Position numbers and translations under genes: made by a program. This document shows positions 33,321 through 43,135 of a stretch of DNA of 64,000 bases, piece by piece; the first letter of the stretch is position 1, and every line of letters starts with the position of its first letter. Below the pieces are notes generated by a model that was given only the letters and a program-made list of their open reading frames with translations, did no database searches and was not told where the DNA came from. This stretch comes from Oceanibium sediminis (lineage in GTDB: Bacteria > Pseudomonadota > Alphaproteobacteria > Rhodobacterales > Rhodobacteraceae): assembly GCF_003265325.1 (NCBI RefSeq), contig NZ_QGNX01000001.1, positions 372,001 through 436,000 on the forward strand. Direction: 5' to 3'.

Positions 33321-34679
33321 ATGGAACGCATGCGACAACTTGAGCGGACGGGGCTATTTGACGCCATGGTGCCGCGATACACCAGCTACCCCACCGCACC
33401 GCACTTTCGCGATGACGACGGGCTTGGCTCCCTTGGAACCTGGGCAGGCGAACTGGACGCCGACGCGGACATCTCGCTGTACCTGCACATCCCCTTCTGT
33501 GAGCGGCTGTGCTGGTTCTGCGCCTGCCGCACGCAAGGCGTCCGCTCGCCCGAGCCGGTGGCACGCTACCTCGATGTGCTGAAGCAGGAGGCGGCCAGCG
33601 TCGCCGCCGCCCTGCCGCAGGGCCCGAAGGTGCGCCGCATCCACTGGGGCGGCGGTACGCCGACTATCCTGACGCCGGAACAGATCACCGATCTTGCGGG
33701 CACCCTGCGCGACGCCTTTCCCATCGCCGACAGCTTCGAATTCTCGGTCGAGATCGACCCGACGCTGGTCAACCGCCAGAAAATCGAGGCCCTCGCCGCC
33801 GCCGGCATGCGCCGCGCGAGCATCGGCATCCAGGACTTCGACCCCGGCATCCAAAAGGCCATCGGGCGGCAGCAAAGCTATGAACAGACCCGCGAGGTGG
33901 TCGACATGCTGCGCGATGCGGGTATCACCAGCCTGAACACCGACATCGTCTACGGCCTGCCGCACCAGACACTCGAAGGAATCCGCCGCTCGACCGAACA
34001 GGTGCTGACTCTGGCCCCGGACCGGGTGGCGCTGTTCGGCTATGCGCATGTGCCCTGGATGGCCAAGCGCCAGCGGATGATCGATTCGGACGCGCTGCCC
34101 GACACCCGCGCGCGGCTGGACCTGCTGGAACAGACCGAGGCGCAGTTCGCCGACGCGGGTTTTGTCGCCCTTGGCATCGACCATTTCGCCCTTCCGGGGG
34201 ATTCGCTGGCCACCGCCGCCGCCCAAGGGCGGATGCGGCGTAACTTCCAGGGCTATACCGATGACAGCTGTGCCGCGCTGATCGGGCTCGGGGCGTCGTC
34301 CATCTCGCGCTTTCCGGGGGGATACCTGCAGAACGCACCTGGCACCGCGGCCTACGCGGGGCGGATCCTGGGCGGTGGGTTCGCTACCTCGCGCGGGTAT
34401 CGCTTCACGCTTGAAGATCGCGTCCGCGCCGACCTGATCGAGCGGTTCCTCTGCGACCTAAGCTTCGACTACTCCGCGCTGGAAGCAAGCTACGGCACCT
34501 TCGCCGAGATCGTGCGCCCGGACATCGACCGTGCGCTCAACCGCTTCCCCGGTTGGCTGAACTGGATCAACGGCTCGCTCTGCCTGGCCGAAGGGGGCAA
34601 ACCCCTGGCCCGGCTGGTGGCGGCGGAATTCGACAGCTTCCTGAAACAGGGCGGCGCGCGCCACTCCCGCGCGATCTGA
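33321..34679 (+). CDS. hemN: Oxygen-independent coproporphyrinogen III oxidase
   Basis: A 452-residue radical SAM enzyme that converts coproporphyrinogen III to protoporphyrinogen IX without oxygen. The cluster motif is HIPFC-ERLC-WFC-AC, with cysteines at 60, 64, 67 and 69 from this start. The N-terminal VPRYTSYPTAPHF and the IHWGGGTPTIL segment are family hallmarks, and the C-terminal HemN domain follows from about 360. Starts at 33321 and 33330 both fit; neither has a clear ribosome site, which raises the possibility of a leaderless message. It is divergent from fnrL, as in Rhodobacter, where the equivalent gene is called hemZ. Confidence 0.95.
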   Translation: MERMRQLERTGLFDAMVPRYTSYPTAPHFRDDDGLGSLGTWAGELDADADISLYLHIPFCERLCWFCACRTQGVRSPEPVARYLDVLKQEAASVAAALPQGPKVRRIHWGGGTPTILTPEQITDLAGTLRDAFPIADSFEFSVEIDPTLVNRQKIEALAAAGMRRASIGIQDFDPGIQKAIGRQQSYEQTREVVDMLRDAGITSLNTDIVYGLPHQTLEGIRRSTEQVLTLAPDRVALFGYAHVPWMAKRQRMIDSDALPDTRARLDLLEQTEAQFADAGFVALGIDHFALPGDSLATAAAQGRMRRNFQGYTDDSCAALIGLGASSISRFPGGYLQNAPGTAAYAGRILGGGFATSRGYRFTLEDRVRADLIERFLCDLSFDYSALEASYGTFAEIVRPDIDRALNRFPGWLNWINGSLCLAEGGKPLARLVAAEFDSFLKQGGARHSRAI

Positions 34680-34769
34680 GAGGGAGGGGCCTCGCCCCTT
34701 GCGCGACAGCACGCCAGCGGTCATCGTTGGCCTGCACGCCCCGGACCTCAGCAGATCGCAGGAACCACC

Positions 34770-35963
34770 ATGCCCGCCCATCGCCTGACCGAGGATTTGA
34801 CCCAGCGCCTGTCGTCCCTGCGCGACGACGGGCTCTACAAGGAAGAGCGGGTGATGACCTCGCCCCAGGGGGGCACTGTCACGCTGGAAGGCGGCGGGCA
34901 GGTGATCAACCTCTGCGCCAACAACTACCTCGGCCTGTCCGACCACCCCGCGCTGGTCGACGCGGCGCGCGACGCGCTGACCCGCTATGGCTACGGCATG
35001 TCCTCGGTCCGGTTCATCTGCGGCACGCAGGAGGATCACCGCGCGCTGGAAACGCGCCTGTCCGGCTGGCTGGGGGTGGAGGACACGATCCTCTATGCCT
35101 CCTGCTTCGATGCGAACACGGGGCTGTTCGAGACGATCCTGGATGAAAACGACGCGATCATCTCGGACGCGCTGAACCACGCCTCGATCATCGACGGGGT
35201 GCGCCTGTGCAAGGCGCGCCGCCTGCGTTACGCCAATTCGGACATGGGTGAGCTGGAGGACCAGCTCAAGGCGTCGCAGGACTGCCGTTACAGGCTGATC
35301 GCCACCGACGGCGTGTTCTCCATGGACGGCTATATCGCGAAGCTGCCGGAAATCTGCGACCTGGCCGAGAAATACGACGCCATGGTCATGGTGGACGACA
35401 GCCACGCCGTGGGCTTCCTTGGCGACGGCGGGCGCGGCACGCCGGAGCTTTGCGGCGTGATGGACCGGGTGGACATACTGACCGGCACACTGGGCAAGGC
35501 GCTTGGCGGGGCGTCGGGGGGCTATACCGCGGGGCCGCGCGCGGTGGTGGACTGGCTGCGCCAACGCTCCCGCCCGTACCTGTTTTCCAACGCGCTGGCC
35601 CCGGTGATCGCCCAGACCACGCTGACCGCGCTGGACCTGATCGAGAACGGCAGCGACCTGCGCGCGCGCCTGATGCGCAACACCGCGCATTTCCGCACCC
35701 GGATGAGCGATCTGGGGTTCGAGATCCTGCCAGGCAACCACCCCATCGCGCCGGTCATGCTGCGCGATCCGCAGCTTGCCCAGGACATGGCCGCGCGGCT
35801 GGCGGAGAGGGGCGTCTTCGTCACCGCCTTTTCCTTCCCCGTGGTGCCGCGCGGGCAGGACCGCATCCGCACCCAGATGTCCGCCGCCCATGACACCGAC
35901 ACGCTGGAGCGCGCCATCGACAGCTTCGCCCAAGTCGGGCGCGACCTTGGCCTGATTTCCTGA
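34770..35963 (+). CDS. kbl: Glycine C-acetyltransferase (2-amino-3-ketobutyrate CoA ligase)
   Basis: A 397-residue PLP enzyme of the alpha-oxoamine synthase family. It cleaves 2-amino-3-ketobutyrate with CoA to glycine and acetyl-CoA. Motifs include [14 protein letters not shown] near the start, [34 protein letters not shown], and the PLP lysine in [10 protein letters not shown]. Length and motifs fit Kbl rather than ALA synthase or KAPA synthase, and the tdh gene 12 bases downstream confirms the threonine pathway. A CAGGAACC site precedes the ATG. Confidence 0.95.
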   Translation: MPAHRLTEDLTQRLSSLRDDGLYKEERVMTSPQGGTVTLEGGGQVINLCANNYLGLSDHPALVDAARDALTRYGYGMSSVRFICGTQEDHRALETRLSGWLGVEDTILYASCFDANTGLFETILDENDAIISDALNHASIIDGVRLCKARRLRYANSDMGELEDQLKASQDCRYRLIATDGVFSMDGYIAKLPEICDLAEKYDAMVMVDDSHAVGFLGDGGRGTPELCGVMDRVDILTGTLGKALGGASGGYTAGPRAVVDWLRQRSRPYLFSNALAPVIAQTTLTALDLIENGSDLRARLMRNTAHFRTRMSDLGFEILPGNHPIAPVMLRDPQLAQDMAARLAERGVFVTAFSFPVVPRGQDRIRTQMSAAHDTDTLERAIDSFAQVGRDLGLIS

Positions 35964-35975
35964 AGGACCGACCCG

Positions 35976-37016
35976 ATGCAGAACACGATGCGCGCGCTCG
36001 TCAAATCCCGCCCCGAGGAAGGCCTGTGGATGGAGGACGTCCCCGTCCCCGAACCCGGCCCGGACGAGGTGCTGATCAAGATCCGCAAGACTGCGATCTG
36101 CGGCACAGACGTGCACATCTGGGCCTGGGACGACTGGTCCGCCGCCACGGTCCCGCTGGGGCTGGTCGTGGGCCATGAATTCGTGGGCGAGATCGCCGAC
36201 ACCGGCGCCGCCGCCACGCGCTATCCCAAGGGGCTGCGCGTCTCGGGCGAGGGGCACATCGTCTGCGGCACCTGCCGTAACTGCCGCGCCGGGCGCGGGC
36301 ATCTCTGCCGCAACACCAAGGGCGTGGGCGTGCACCGCGACGGCGCCTTCGCGGAATACCTGTGCCTGCCCGAGGCCAACGTCGTGCCCGTGCCCGACGA
36401 CATTCCGGACGAAATCGCGGCCATCTTCGACCCGCTCGGCAACGCCGTGCATACCGCGCTCAGCTTCGACCTGGTGGGCGAGGACGTGCTGGTGACCGGC
36501 GCGGGGCCGATCGGGATCATGGGCGCGCTGGTGGCCAAACGGGCCGGGGCGCGCAAGGTCGTCATCACCGACCTGAACGACAACCGCCTCGCCATGGCGC
36601 GCTCCATGGGCATCACCGACACGCTGAACCCCGCGAAAGAGGACCTGCGCGAACTGATGCAGCGTATCGGCATGACCGAGGGCTTCGACGTCGGGCTTGA
36701 AATGTCAGGCGCGGCCCCCGCCTTCCGCTCGATGGTGGAGGTGATGAACAACGGCGGCAAGATCGCGCTGCTCGGGATCGCGCCGACGGCGTTCGAGATC
36801 GACTGGAACCAGGTCATCTTCAAGATGCTGACGATCAAGGGCATCTACGGGCGCGAGATGTTCGAGACCTGGTACAAGATGATCGGCCTCGTCCAGGCGG
36901 GGCTGGACCTGACGCCGCTGATCACCCATCGCCTGCCGGCGGCGGATTTCGCGCAGGGCTTCGCCGCGATCCGCGCGGGAGAGGCGTCCAAGGTCGTGCT
37001 GGACTGGCAGCGGTGA
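35976..37016 (+). CDS. tdh: L-threonine 3-dehydrogenase
   Basis: A 346-residue zinc-dependent medium-chain dehydrogenase that oxidises threonine to 2-amino-3-ketobutyrate with NAD+. Catalytic zinc ligands are visible in [16 protein letters not shown] and GHEFVGE. The structural zinc site is the CxxCxxC...C cluster [15 protein letters not shown]. The NAD fold is [15 protein letters not shown]. The WAWDDW segment is specific for Tdh. GAAGGA lies before the ATG. Forms an operon with kbl, converting threonine to glycine and acetyl-CoA. Confidence 0.95.
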   Translation: MQNTMRALVKSRPEEGLWMEDVPVPEPGPDEVLIKIRKTAICGTDVHIWAWDDWSAATVPLGLVVGHEFVGEIADTGAAATRYPKGLRVSGEGHIVCGTCRNCRAGRGHLCRNTKGVGVHRDGAFAEYLCLPEANVVPVPDDIPDEIAAIFDPLGNAVHTALSFDLVGEDVLVTGAGPIGIMGALVAKRAGARKVVITDLNDNRLAMARSMGITDTLNPAKEDLRELMQRIGMTEGFDVGLEMSGAAPAFRSMVEVMNNGGKIALLGIAPTAFEIDWNQVIFKMLTIKGIYGREMFETWYKMIGLVQAGLDLTPLITHRLPAADFAQGFAAIRAGEASKVVLDWQR

Positions 37017-37115
37017 GCCGCCACCTTCCGTAGGGTCCACACGGTTTTGAGTTGCACCATGCGGATGGAACGCTAGGCTGCCCGGTCAGTAGAACCAACA
37101 AGGAGACCCCTGGAT

Positions 37116-38699
37116 ATGAAACATGTTTCTGTCCTGTTGGCGGCAACGTCCGCACTGGCGATGATCGGGGCCAGCGCCTCGGCCGAGACGCTGCGCTGGG
37201 CGCGGGCCGGCGATTCGCTGACGCTCGACCCGCACGCCCAGAACGAAGGGCCGACGCATGCGCTCGCCCACCAGATCATGGAACCGCTGGTGATCCGCGA
37301 CATGACGGGCAAGATCGTGCCCGCGCTGGCCACCGACTGGAACCCCTCGGAAGAGGACCCGAACGTCTGGGTCTTCAACCTGCGTGAGGGCGTGACCTTC
37401 CACGACGGCGCCACCTTCGACAGCGAAGACGTGGTCTTCTCCTTCAACCGGGCGATGACGCCGGACAGCGACATGAAGGAACTGATCGCCTCGATCACCG
37501 AAGTGCGCGCGGACGGCCCCTACAAGATCGAGATCGTGACAGACGGGCCGAACCCGATCATGCCCTCGAACCTGACCAACCTGTTCATCATGGACAAGGA
37601 CTGGGCCGAGGCGAACAACGCCGTGAAGGTGCAGGACTACGAAGGGGGCGAGGATACCTTCGCCGCCAAGAACGCCAACGGCACCGGCCCCTTCAAGCTG
37701 GTCAGCCGCGAGCCTGACGTGCGCACCGTGCTGGCCGCGAACGAGAACTACTGGGGCAAGGACGAATTCCCCATGGAAGTGACCGAGGTGATCTACACCC
37801 CGATCCAGAACGCCGCGACCCGCGTCGCAGCCCTTCTGTCGGGCGAGGTGGACTTCATCCAGGACGTTCCCGTGCAGGATATCGAGCGGGTGAACAGCAC
37901 CGCCGGGCTGCAGGTCATCAAGGCGCCGCAGAACCGCGTCATCTTCTTCGGGCTGAACACCTCGGAAGAGGATCTCGACACCGACAACGTGGACGGCGTG
38001 AACCCCATGTCCGACGTGCGCGTGCGCCGCGCCATGAACATGGCGATCAACCGCGAAGCCATCCAGAAGGTGGTGATGCGCGACCAGTCGATTCCCGCCG
38101 GCGTCATCATGCCGCCGTTCGTGAACGGCTGGACCGAGGAACTGGACCAGGTCCCGGCAACCGACGTCGAGGCCGCGAAGGCCTTGCTCGCCGAAGCCGG
38201 CTACGGCGACGGCTTCTCGCTGACGCTGAACTGCCCGAACGATCGCTACATCAACGATGAGCCGATCTGCCAGGCCGTCGTCGGGATGCTGGGCCAGATC
38301 GGCATCCAGGTGAACCTGGAAGCCCTGCCCAAGGCGCAGCACTTCCCGCTGCTCAGCAACCTGGAGACGGACTTCTACATGCTCGGCTGGGGCGTTCCGA
38401 CCTATGACTCCGAGTATATCTTCAACTTCCTGGTCCACACCCGGGGCGAGAAGTACGGCTCCTGGAACGCCACGGGGTATTCCAACCCCGAGCTTGACGA
38501 AAAGATCGTCTCGCTCGCCTCGGAAACGGACCTGGACGCGCGCAACGCGACCATCGCCGAGATCTGGGCCCAGGTCCAGGAAGACCAGATCTACCTGCCG
38601 ATCCACCACCAGGTGCTGAACTGGGGCATGACCGACATGGTGGAAACCGTTGTCGATCCCGAGGATGTCCCGAAGTTCAAGTACTTCACCCTCAACTGA
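37116..38699 (+). CDS. ABC transporter substrate-binding protein, family 5 (peptide type), copy 1
   Basis: A 527-residue periplasmic binding protein of the DppA/OppA family. AAGGAG precedes the ATG; the signal peptide ends ASASA-ETLRW. Family segments include DSLTLDPHAQNEGPTHALAHQIMEPL, LREGVTFHDGATFDSEDVVFSF and ALLSGEVDFIQDVPVQD. The region LNCPNDRYINDEPICQAV recurs almost unchanged in the second copy at 40663, so the two genes are paralogues. It has its own terminator and no adjacent permease; the dppBCDF genes at 43-47 kb are the likely partners. The ligand could be a peptide, a glutathione-like compound or a sugar; not determined. Confidence 0.9.
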   Translation: MKHVSVLLAATSALAMIGASASAETLRWARAGDSLTLDPHAQNEGPTHALAHQIMEPLVIRDMTGKIVPALATDWNPSEEDPNVWVFNLREGVTFHDGATFDSEDVVFSFNRAMTPDSDMKELIASITEVRADGPYKIEIVTDGPNPIMPSNLTNLFIMDKDWAEANNAVKVQDYEGGEDTFAAKNANGTGPFKLVSREPDVRTVLAANENYWGKDEFPMEVTEVIYTPIQNAATRVAALLSGEVDFIQDVPVQDIERVNSTAGLQVIKAPQNRVIFFGLNTSEEDLDTDNVDGVNPMSDVRVRRAMNMAINREAIQKVVMRDQSIPAGVIMPPFVNGWTEELDQVPATDVEAAKALLAEAGYGDGFSLTLNCPNDRYINDEPICQAVVGMLGQIGIQVNLEALPKAQHFPLLSNLETDFYMLGWGVPTYDSEYIFNFLVHTRGEKYGSWNATGYSNPELDEKIVSLASETDLDARNATIAEIWAQVQEDQIYLPIHHQVLNWGMTDMVETVVDPEDVPKFKYFTLN

Positions 38700-38718
38700 T
38701 CGTCTGGCACACGAAGGG

Positions 38719-38753
38719 AAAGGCCCCGGCGCGATCCGGGGCCTTTCCTGTTT
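38719..38753 (+). terminator. Rho-independent terminator after binding-protein copy 1
   Basis: AAAGGCCCCGG and CCGGGGCCTTT form a perfect 11-base-pair stem around a six-base loop, followed by CCTGTTT. It ends transcription 20-50 bases after the stop. Confidence 0.88.
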
Positions 38754-38981
38754 CCGACCCCGAAACACCCCGGATCGGCGGCACCAGACAGGAAAGCCCT
38801 TGGAATCCCCGGTCGGGCGGGTGAAGTACACTCACCCCGGAACCGCCGTCATACCGCAGTTGATTTTCCTTTTTTTCGACACAAAATTGAACATATTTGA
38901 ACGGAATGCCCAATAATAAACGATCGCAAGTATTTCCGGTGTCGCGTTTGAGCCCCGAGGGGAAAAGCCATTACGAGTAAT

Positions 38982-40535
38982 TTGTTGGACTACTGGAACC
39001 ACGAGGGCGGGGATCCGTTCGACGTATTCTTCCTTTCTGCCCCGATCATGATGCAGTCCCTCGACGCGGACGGCACCATCGAACGTGTCTCGCGTTTCTG
39101 GGCCGATACGCTCGGGTATGACCCGTCGGAGATGGAGGGCAAGAACGTCACCAGGTTCATCAGCCGCGCCTCGCGGATACACGCGGACGACCTGAGCAAC
39201 GCGCAGTATTTTCGCCGTGGCCGGCTTTATAACGCCGAATACGAGTTCCTGCGCAAGGACGGCTCCGTCCTGTCGGTACTGATGTCGGCGGTGGCGCAAC
39301 ACAAGCCGGACGGCAGCTTCCTGCGCTCGCTCGCGGTACTGTTCGACAATTCCGAGGCCAAGCGGGCGACGGCGCTGCTGAACCAGAAACAGCGGACCGA
39401 GGCGCTGGGCCGGCTGGTCACCGGCGTCGCGCATGATTTCAGCAACGTCCTGTCGGTGATCCAGGGCAGCCTGGAGCTGCTGGAGGAAGACCCGGACCGC
39501 GCGGATCGCGACAGCCGCATCCATGACGCCAGGATGATGGCGGAACGGGGCGCGGAGCTGACCGATCAGCTGCGCACCTTCGGACGCCAGGCGAACCTGA
39601 GCCCGCGCACCATGGACCTGAACGCGCATCTCGTCAGTTCCACCCAAATGCTGCGGCGCTTCATGCCCGAAGCGATCGAGTTCGAGGCGGTGATCAGCAG
39701 CGGCATCTGGCCGGTCAAGCTGGACATGCAACAGCTCGACATCGCCTTGCTGAACCTGGTCGGCAACGCCATCGACGCGATGCACGGGCGCGGCAAGATC
39801 ACCGTGGAGACTGCCAATATCGAACTGACGCCACAGAACATAGGCTCGACCATGTTCGACATCCCGGCGGGGCGCTACGTGATGCTTGCCGTCTCGGATA
39901 CCGGCGACGGCATCGCACCGGAAGACATGGAGCGGGTGTTCGATCCCTTCTTCACCACCAAGACGCCGGGTAACGGCTCCGGCATGGGGCTGTCGATGGT
40001 GCAGGGGTTCGTCAAACAGTCCCGCGGGACGGTCAACCTGTTCTCGGAACTGGGGTTCGGCACGACGATCCGCATGTATTTCCCCGCCGTCGGCGGCGTG
40101 CGCCGCGAGGATTCCTGGCATGACGACCCGGCCCTGTCCGAGCGGGCGCCAGCCGATGCCGTGGGCGAGGACATCCTCGTCGTCGAGGATGAGGAAGGCG
40201 TGCGCAAGGTGCTGGTCGCGCAACTGCGCAGCAAGGGCTACAGCGTGACCGAGGCGGCGAACGGCGATATCGCCCTGTCCCTGCTTTCTGCCGGGTATCG
40301 CCCGCGCGTGATGCTGTCGGACAAGGTGATGCCGGGCCTGTTGCAGGGCCCCGAACTGGCCGCGCGCGCGAAAGAGCTGGCCCCTGGCATCAAGGTCGTC
40401 CTGATGTCCGGCTACATCGGGGACGACGGGCCCATGATCCACCCGGCGGATGACAGCGTGGACGTGCACCTGGCCAAGCCGGTGCCGCGCTCCATCCTTC
40501 TGAACGCGATCCAGCGGCTCATGAAGCCGACCTGA
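38982..40535 (+). CDS. PAS-domain hybrid sensor histidine kinase with receiver domain
   Basis: A protein of about 517 residues with no membrane segment, so probably a cytoplasmic sensor. A PAS domain spans about 13-125 (MMQSLDADGTIERVSRFWADTLGY; EYEFLRKDGS). The kinase core has the phospho-accepting histidine H151 in GVAHDFSNVLS, the N-box NLVGNAIDAM, DTGDGI and GNGSGMGLSMV. A C-terminal receiver follows (ILVVEDEEGVRKVL, acceptor aspartate in LSDKVMPG, lysine in LAKPV). No ATG or GTG exists in frame: TTG at 38982 is taken as start, but an ATT at 38970 has a better-placed GAGGGG site. It lies between two paralogous binding-protein genes. No partner regulator is adjacent. Confidence 0.88.
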   Translation: MLDYWNHEGGDPFDVFFLSAPIMMQSLDADGTIERVSRFWADTLGYDPSEMEGKNVTRFISRASRIHADDLSNAQYFRRGRLYNAEYEFLRKDGSVLSVLMSAVAQHKPDGSFLRSLAVLFDNSEAKRATALLNQKQRTEALGRLVTGVAHDFSNVLSVIQGSLELLEEDPDRADRDSRIHDARMMAERGAELTDQLRTFGRQANLSPRTMDLNAHLVSSTQMLRRFMPEAIEFEAVISSGIWPVKLDMQQLDIALLNLVGNAIDAMHGRGKITVETANIELTPQNIGSTMFDIPAGRYVMLAVSDTGDGIAPEDMERVFDPFFTTKTPGNGSGMGLSMVQGFVKQSRGTVNLFSELGFGTTIRMYFPAVGGVRREDSWHDDPALSERAPADAVGEDILVVEDEEGVRKVLVAQLRSKGYSVTEAANGDIALSLLSAGYRPRVMLSDKVMPGLLQGPELAARAKELAPGIKVVLMSGYIGDDGPMIHPADDSVDVHLAKPVPRSILLNAIQRLMKPT

Positions 40536-40662
40536 GCGCGCCGCCGGGGCCCGTGCCCGGCGGCGATCAATTTTTCGGATGCGAACTGGCATTCATGGCG
40601 CTGCCGCCTATGATCGGGGTTATCCGCCGAAAAGATGCGGCCGCCCAACACGGAGAAGCCCC

Positions 40663-42225
40663 ATGCGCCTACCCGCCATCGCTGCGACACTCGCCCTGCT
40701 CGCCACCTCCGCCCCGGCGGAAACATTCCGATGGGCCGGCACCACCGACCCGCAGACCATGGACCCGCACGCGGTGAACACCGCCGCCGTCCTCGGATTT
40801 CTCAACAACGTCTACGAGGGACTCTTGCGCCTTGACAAGGACCTGAACGCCGAAGGCGCGCTGGCCACCAGCTGGGAACCGCTCGGCACCGATGGCTGGC
40901 GCTTCCACCTGCGTGAGGGCGTGACCTTCCACGACGGCGCAGCGTTCACCGCCGAGGATGTGCTCTTCTCCTACGAGCGCGCCAGTTCGGAAACCGCCGA
41001 CACCGCAAGCTGGTTCGCCCCGGTGAGCGAGGTGCGCGTGGTCGACGAATACACCATCGACTTCATGATGCGCGCCCCGAACCCGCTGTTCCCGGTATCC
41101 ATCGCCAACTTCATGATCCTCGACAAGGACTGGGCCGAGCAGAACAACGCCGCCCGCCCCGCCAAGGACGCCGAGAATTTCGCAACGCTCAACGTAAACG
41201 GCACCGGCGCCTTCCGGCTGGAGGAACGCCAGCCCGGCCTGAAAACAGTTCTCGTCCCGTTCGAGGGCTGGTGGGACGAGGCGATGCACAACATCACCCG
41301 CGCCGAGTTCACGCCGATCCAGAACCCCGCCACCGCCGTGGCTGCCCTGCTGTCGGGCGAGGTGGACATGATCAACCCCGTACCGATCCAGGACGCCGCC
41401 CGCGTGAACGAGCGTGACGGCGTGCAGGTCATCGACGGCGTGGAAAGCCGGGTCATCATGCTCGGCTTCCCGCACCAGGCGGAAACGCTGAAGTACGGCG
41501 GGGACGCAGGCGAGCCGAACCCGTTCCGCGACGCGCGCGTGCGCGCCGCCGTGGCCCATGCGATCAACGTCGAGGCGATCACCACAACCCTGTTCCGTGG
41601 CGCGGCGAAGCCGGTCAGCCAGCTGGTCACCCCGGCGATGCGCGGCTATTCCGAAACCCACGCCGAGCGCCCCGCCTTCGACCCTGAGGCGGCAAAAGCC
41701 CTGCTGGCCGAGGCCGGCTACCCGAACGGCTTCTCCTTCGGGCTGAAATGCCCGAACGATCGTTACATCAACGACGCCGCCGTCTGCCAGGCAATCACGG
41801 GGATGCTGGCGCAGGTCGGCATCGACGCGCAGCTCGACGCGATGCCGGTGGCCAACTACTGGCCGGAACTGCGCGCCGACAATTTCGACATGTTCCTGCT
41901 CGGCTGGTCGCCCGGCGGCGCTTTCGACGCAGAACACCCGGTGCGCTTCCTCGCCTCCACCCCGAACGAGGAAAAGCGCCTGGGAAGCTGGAACTTCGGC
42001 GACTATTCCAACGCCCGCGTGGACGAACTGCTGCCCCTGATCCAGTCCGAGATCGACGAGGACGCCCGCCAGGCCATGCTGGACGAGGTGGCCGGCATCC
42101 TGCAGGACGAACACGCCTACGTGCCGCTCTACGTGCAGCCGCTGGTCTGGGGCGCGCGGGACAATATCGAGCTGACCCAGCGCCCCGACAACTTCTTCAT
42201 CCTGCGCTGGGTCACGGTGAACTGA
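40663..42225 (+). CDS. ABC transporter substrate-binding protein, family 5 (peptide type), copy 2
   Basis: A 520-residue paralogue of the binding protein at 37116. The ATG at 40663 gives a signal peptide (MRLPAIAATLALLATSAPA-ETFRW) and has CGGAGAAG upstream. Shared blocks include TMDPHAVNTAAVLGFLNNVYEGL, LREGVTFHDGA, FTPIQNPATAVAALLSGEVDMINPVPIQD and LKCPNDRYINDAAVCQAITGMLAQVGI. A strong terminator separates it from the membrane protein and permease genes that follow, so it is expressed alone or in excess. It probably serves the DppBCDF-type transporter downstream. Confidence 0.9.
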   Translation: MRLPAIAATLALLATSAPAETFRWAGTTDPQTMDPHAVNTAAVLGFLNNVYEGLLRLDKDLNAEGALATSWEPLGTDGWRFHLREGVTFHDGAAFTAEDVLFSYERASSETADTASWFAPVSEVRVVDEYTIDFMMRAPNPLFPVSIANFMILDKDWAEQNNAARPAKDAENFATLNVNGTGAFRLEERQPGLKTVLVPFEGWWDEAMHNITRAEFTPIQNPATAVAALLSGEVDMINPVPIQDAARVNERDGVQVIDGVESRVIMLGFPHQAETLKYGGDAGEPNPFRDARVRAAVAHAINVEAITTTLFRGAAKPVSQLVTPAMRGYSETHAERPAFDPEAAKALLAEAGYPNGFSFGLKCPNDRYINDAAVCQAITGMLAQVGIDAQLDAMPVANYWPELRADNFDMFLLGWSPGGAFDAEHPVRFLASTPNEEKRLGSWNFGDYSNARVDELLPLIQSEIDEDARQAMLDEVAGILQDEHAYVPLYVQPLVWGARDNIELTQRPDNFFILRWVTVN

Positions 42226-42272
42226 ACGGCGCGCCGAGCGGCGAGCTGATCGCCACCGCGACGTCGCGAACC

Positions 42273-42300
42273 GGGCAGCGGGCCACCCGCTGCCCTTTTT
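42273..42300 (+). terminator. Rho-independent terminator after binding-protein copy 2
   Basis: GGGCAGCGGG and CCCGCTGCCC form a perfect ten-base-pair stem with a three-base loop, followed by five T residues. Confidence 0.9.
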
Positions 42301-42436
42301 CGTGCCATTGCCCGGCCGGAAGCGGCGATGCTTCGGTAAACCAAGTGACTTTACCCCCGATTGACGGCAGACTGCCCCCTCTTCGGGGACAGGCGCGGAC
42401 GGCGCGATGCGAAACAAGGACACAGGTGGGGCGCGG

Positions 42437-43096
42437 ATGACCGGAACGGGCTTGGCGCTGCGCGTCGCCCTGGTGATCGCCGTGATCCTCGGCGTGAACC
42501 TGATTTTCGGCGCGGCGCTGCGCATCCTGGAGTTGGAGCTTCACCCCGAGGACCTGGCGAAGATCCAGCGCGGGGTCTGGGTCTCGCTGCTGATCTACGC
42601 GCTGGTGCTGGCCATTCCCTTCGTGCCGGGCGTGGAGCTTGGCATCGCGATGCTGTCGATGTTCGGGGCCAGCGTCGCGCCCTATGTCTATCTTTCCACC
42701 GTCGGAGGGCTGACGCTGAGCTTCCTCGTGGGGCGGCTGATCCCCCTGCGCCTTCTGGCGCGCGGGGCGCTGGCGTTGCGCATGAAACGCGCCGCCGGCC
42801 TGCTGGCGAGGCTGGAAACGCTGGACCGGAAGGACCGGCTGGGCATGTTGCTGGAACGCGCCCCGGCGGGCTGGGCGGAATGGATGATCCGCAACCGCTA
42901 CCTGGCGCTGGCGATCCTGTTCAACCTGCCGGGCACCGCGCTGATCGGCGGCGGCGGGGGAATCGCGCTGGTGGCGGGGCTGAGCCGCCTGTTCCATCCC
43001 GCCGGCTATCTGTTGGTAGTTTGCCTTTCCGTGTCCCCCGTGCCGCTTCTGGTCTATCTTTTCGGGGTGGAAAACATTCTACCTGCCGCGCCGTAA
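42437..43096 (+). CDS. VTT/DedA-like membrane protein
   Basis: A 219-residue membrane protein. The ATG at 42437 follows AGGTGGGG; an ATG 30 bases earlier lacks such a site. Hydrophobic segments: LRVALVIAVILGVNLIFGA, LLIYALVLAIPFVPGVELGIAMLSMFG, a re-entrant-like YLSTVGGLTLSFLVGRL, LALAILFNLPGTALIGGGGGIALVAGLS and a last C-terminal helix. The FVPG...FG and GRL / NLPGT...GGG pattern resembles the VTT domain of TVP38/DedA proteins, but the match is not certain. It is 39 bases ahead of dppB and may be cotranscribed with the transporter, which is unusual. Confidence 0.72.
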   Translation: MTGTGLALRVALVIAVILGVNLIFGAALRILELELHPEDLAKIQRGVWVSLLIYALVLAIPFVPGVELGIAMLSMFGASVAPYVYLSTVGGLTLSFLVGRLIPLRLLARGALALRMKRAAGLLARLETLDRKDRLGMLLERAPAGWAEWMIRNRYLALAILFNLPGTALIGGGGGIALVAGLSRLFHPAGYLLVVCLSVSPVPLLVYLFGVENILPAAP

Positions 43097-43135
43097 GCCC
43101 CTTGCCCTGAACCGCAAAGCCGTTAATGGTGAGAC

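Noticed and set aside
34685-34699. Short hairpin AGGGGC/GCCCCT after hemN as a terminator
   Set aside because: A six-base-pair stem with no T-run is too weak to call in DNA of this GC content.
34458-36452. Minus-strand frame of 664 codons opposite hemN, kbl and tdh
   Set aside because: It spans the junctions of three unrelated genes and has no domain; it is a coding shadow.
38832-42525. Minus-strand frames of 586 and 618 codons opposite the hybrid kinase and binding protein
   Set aside because: The plus strand carries intact catalytic and signal-peptide features; the minus frames show none.
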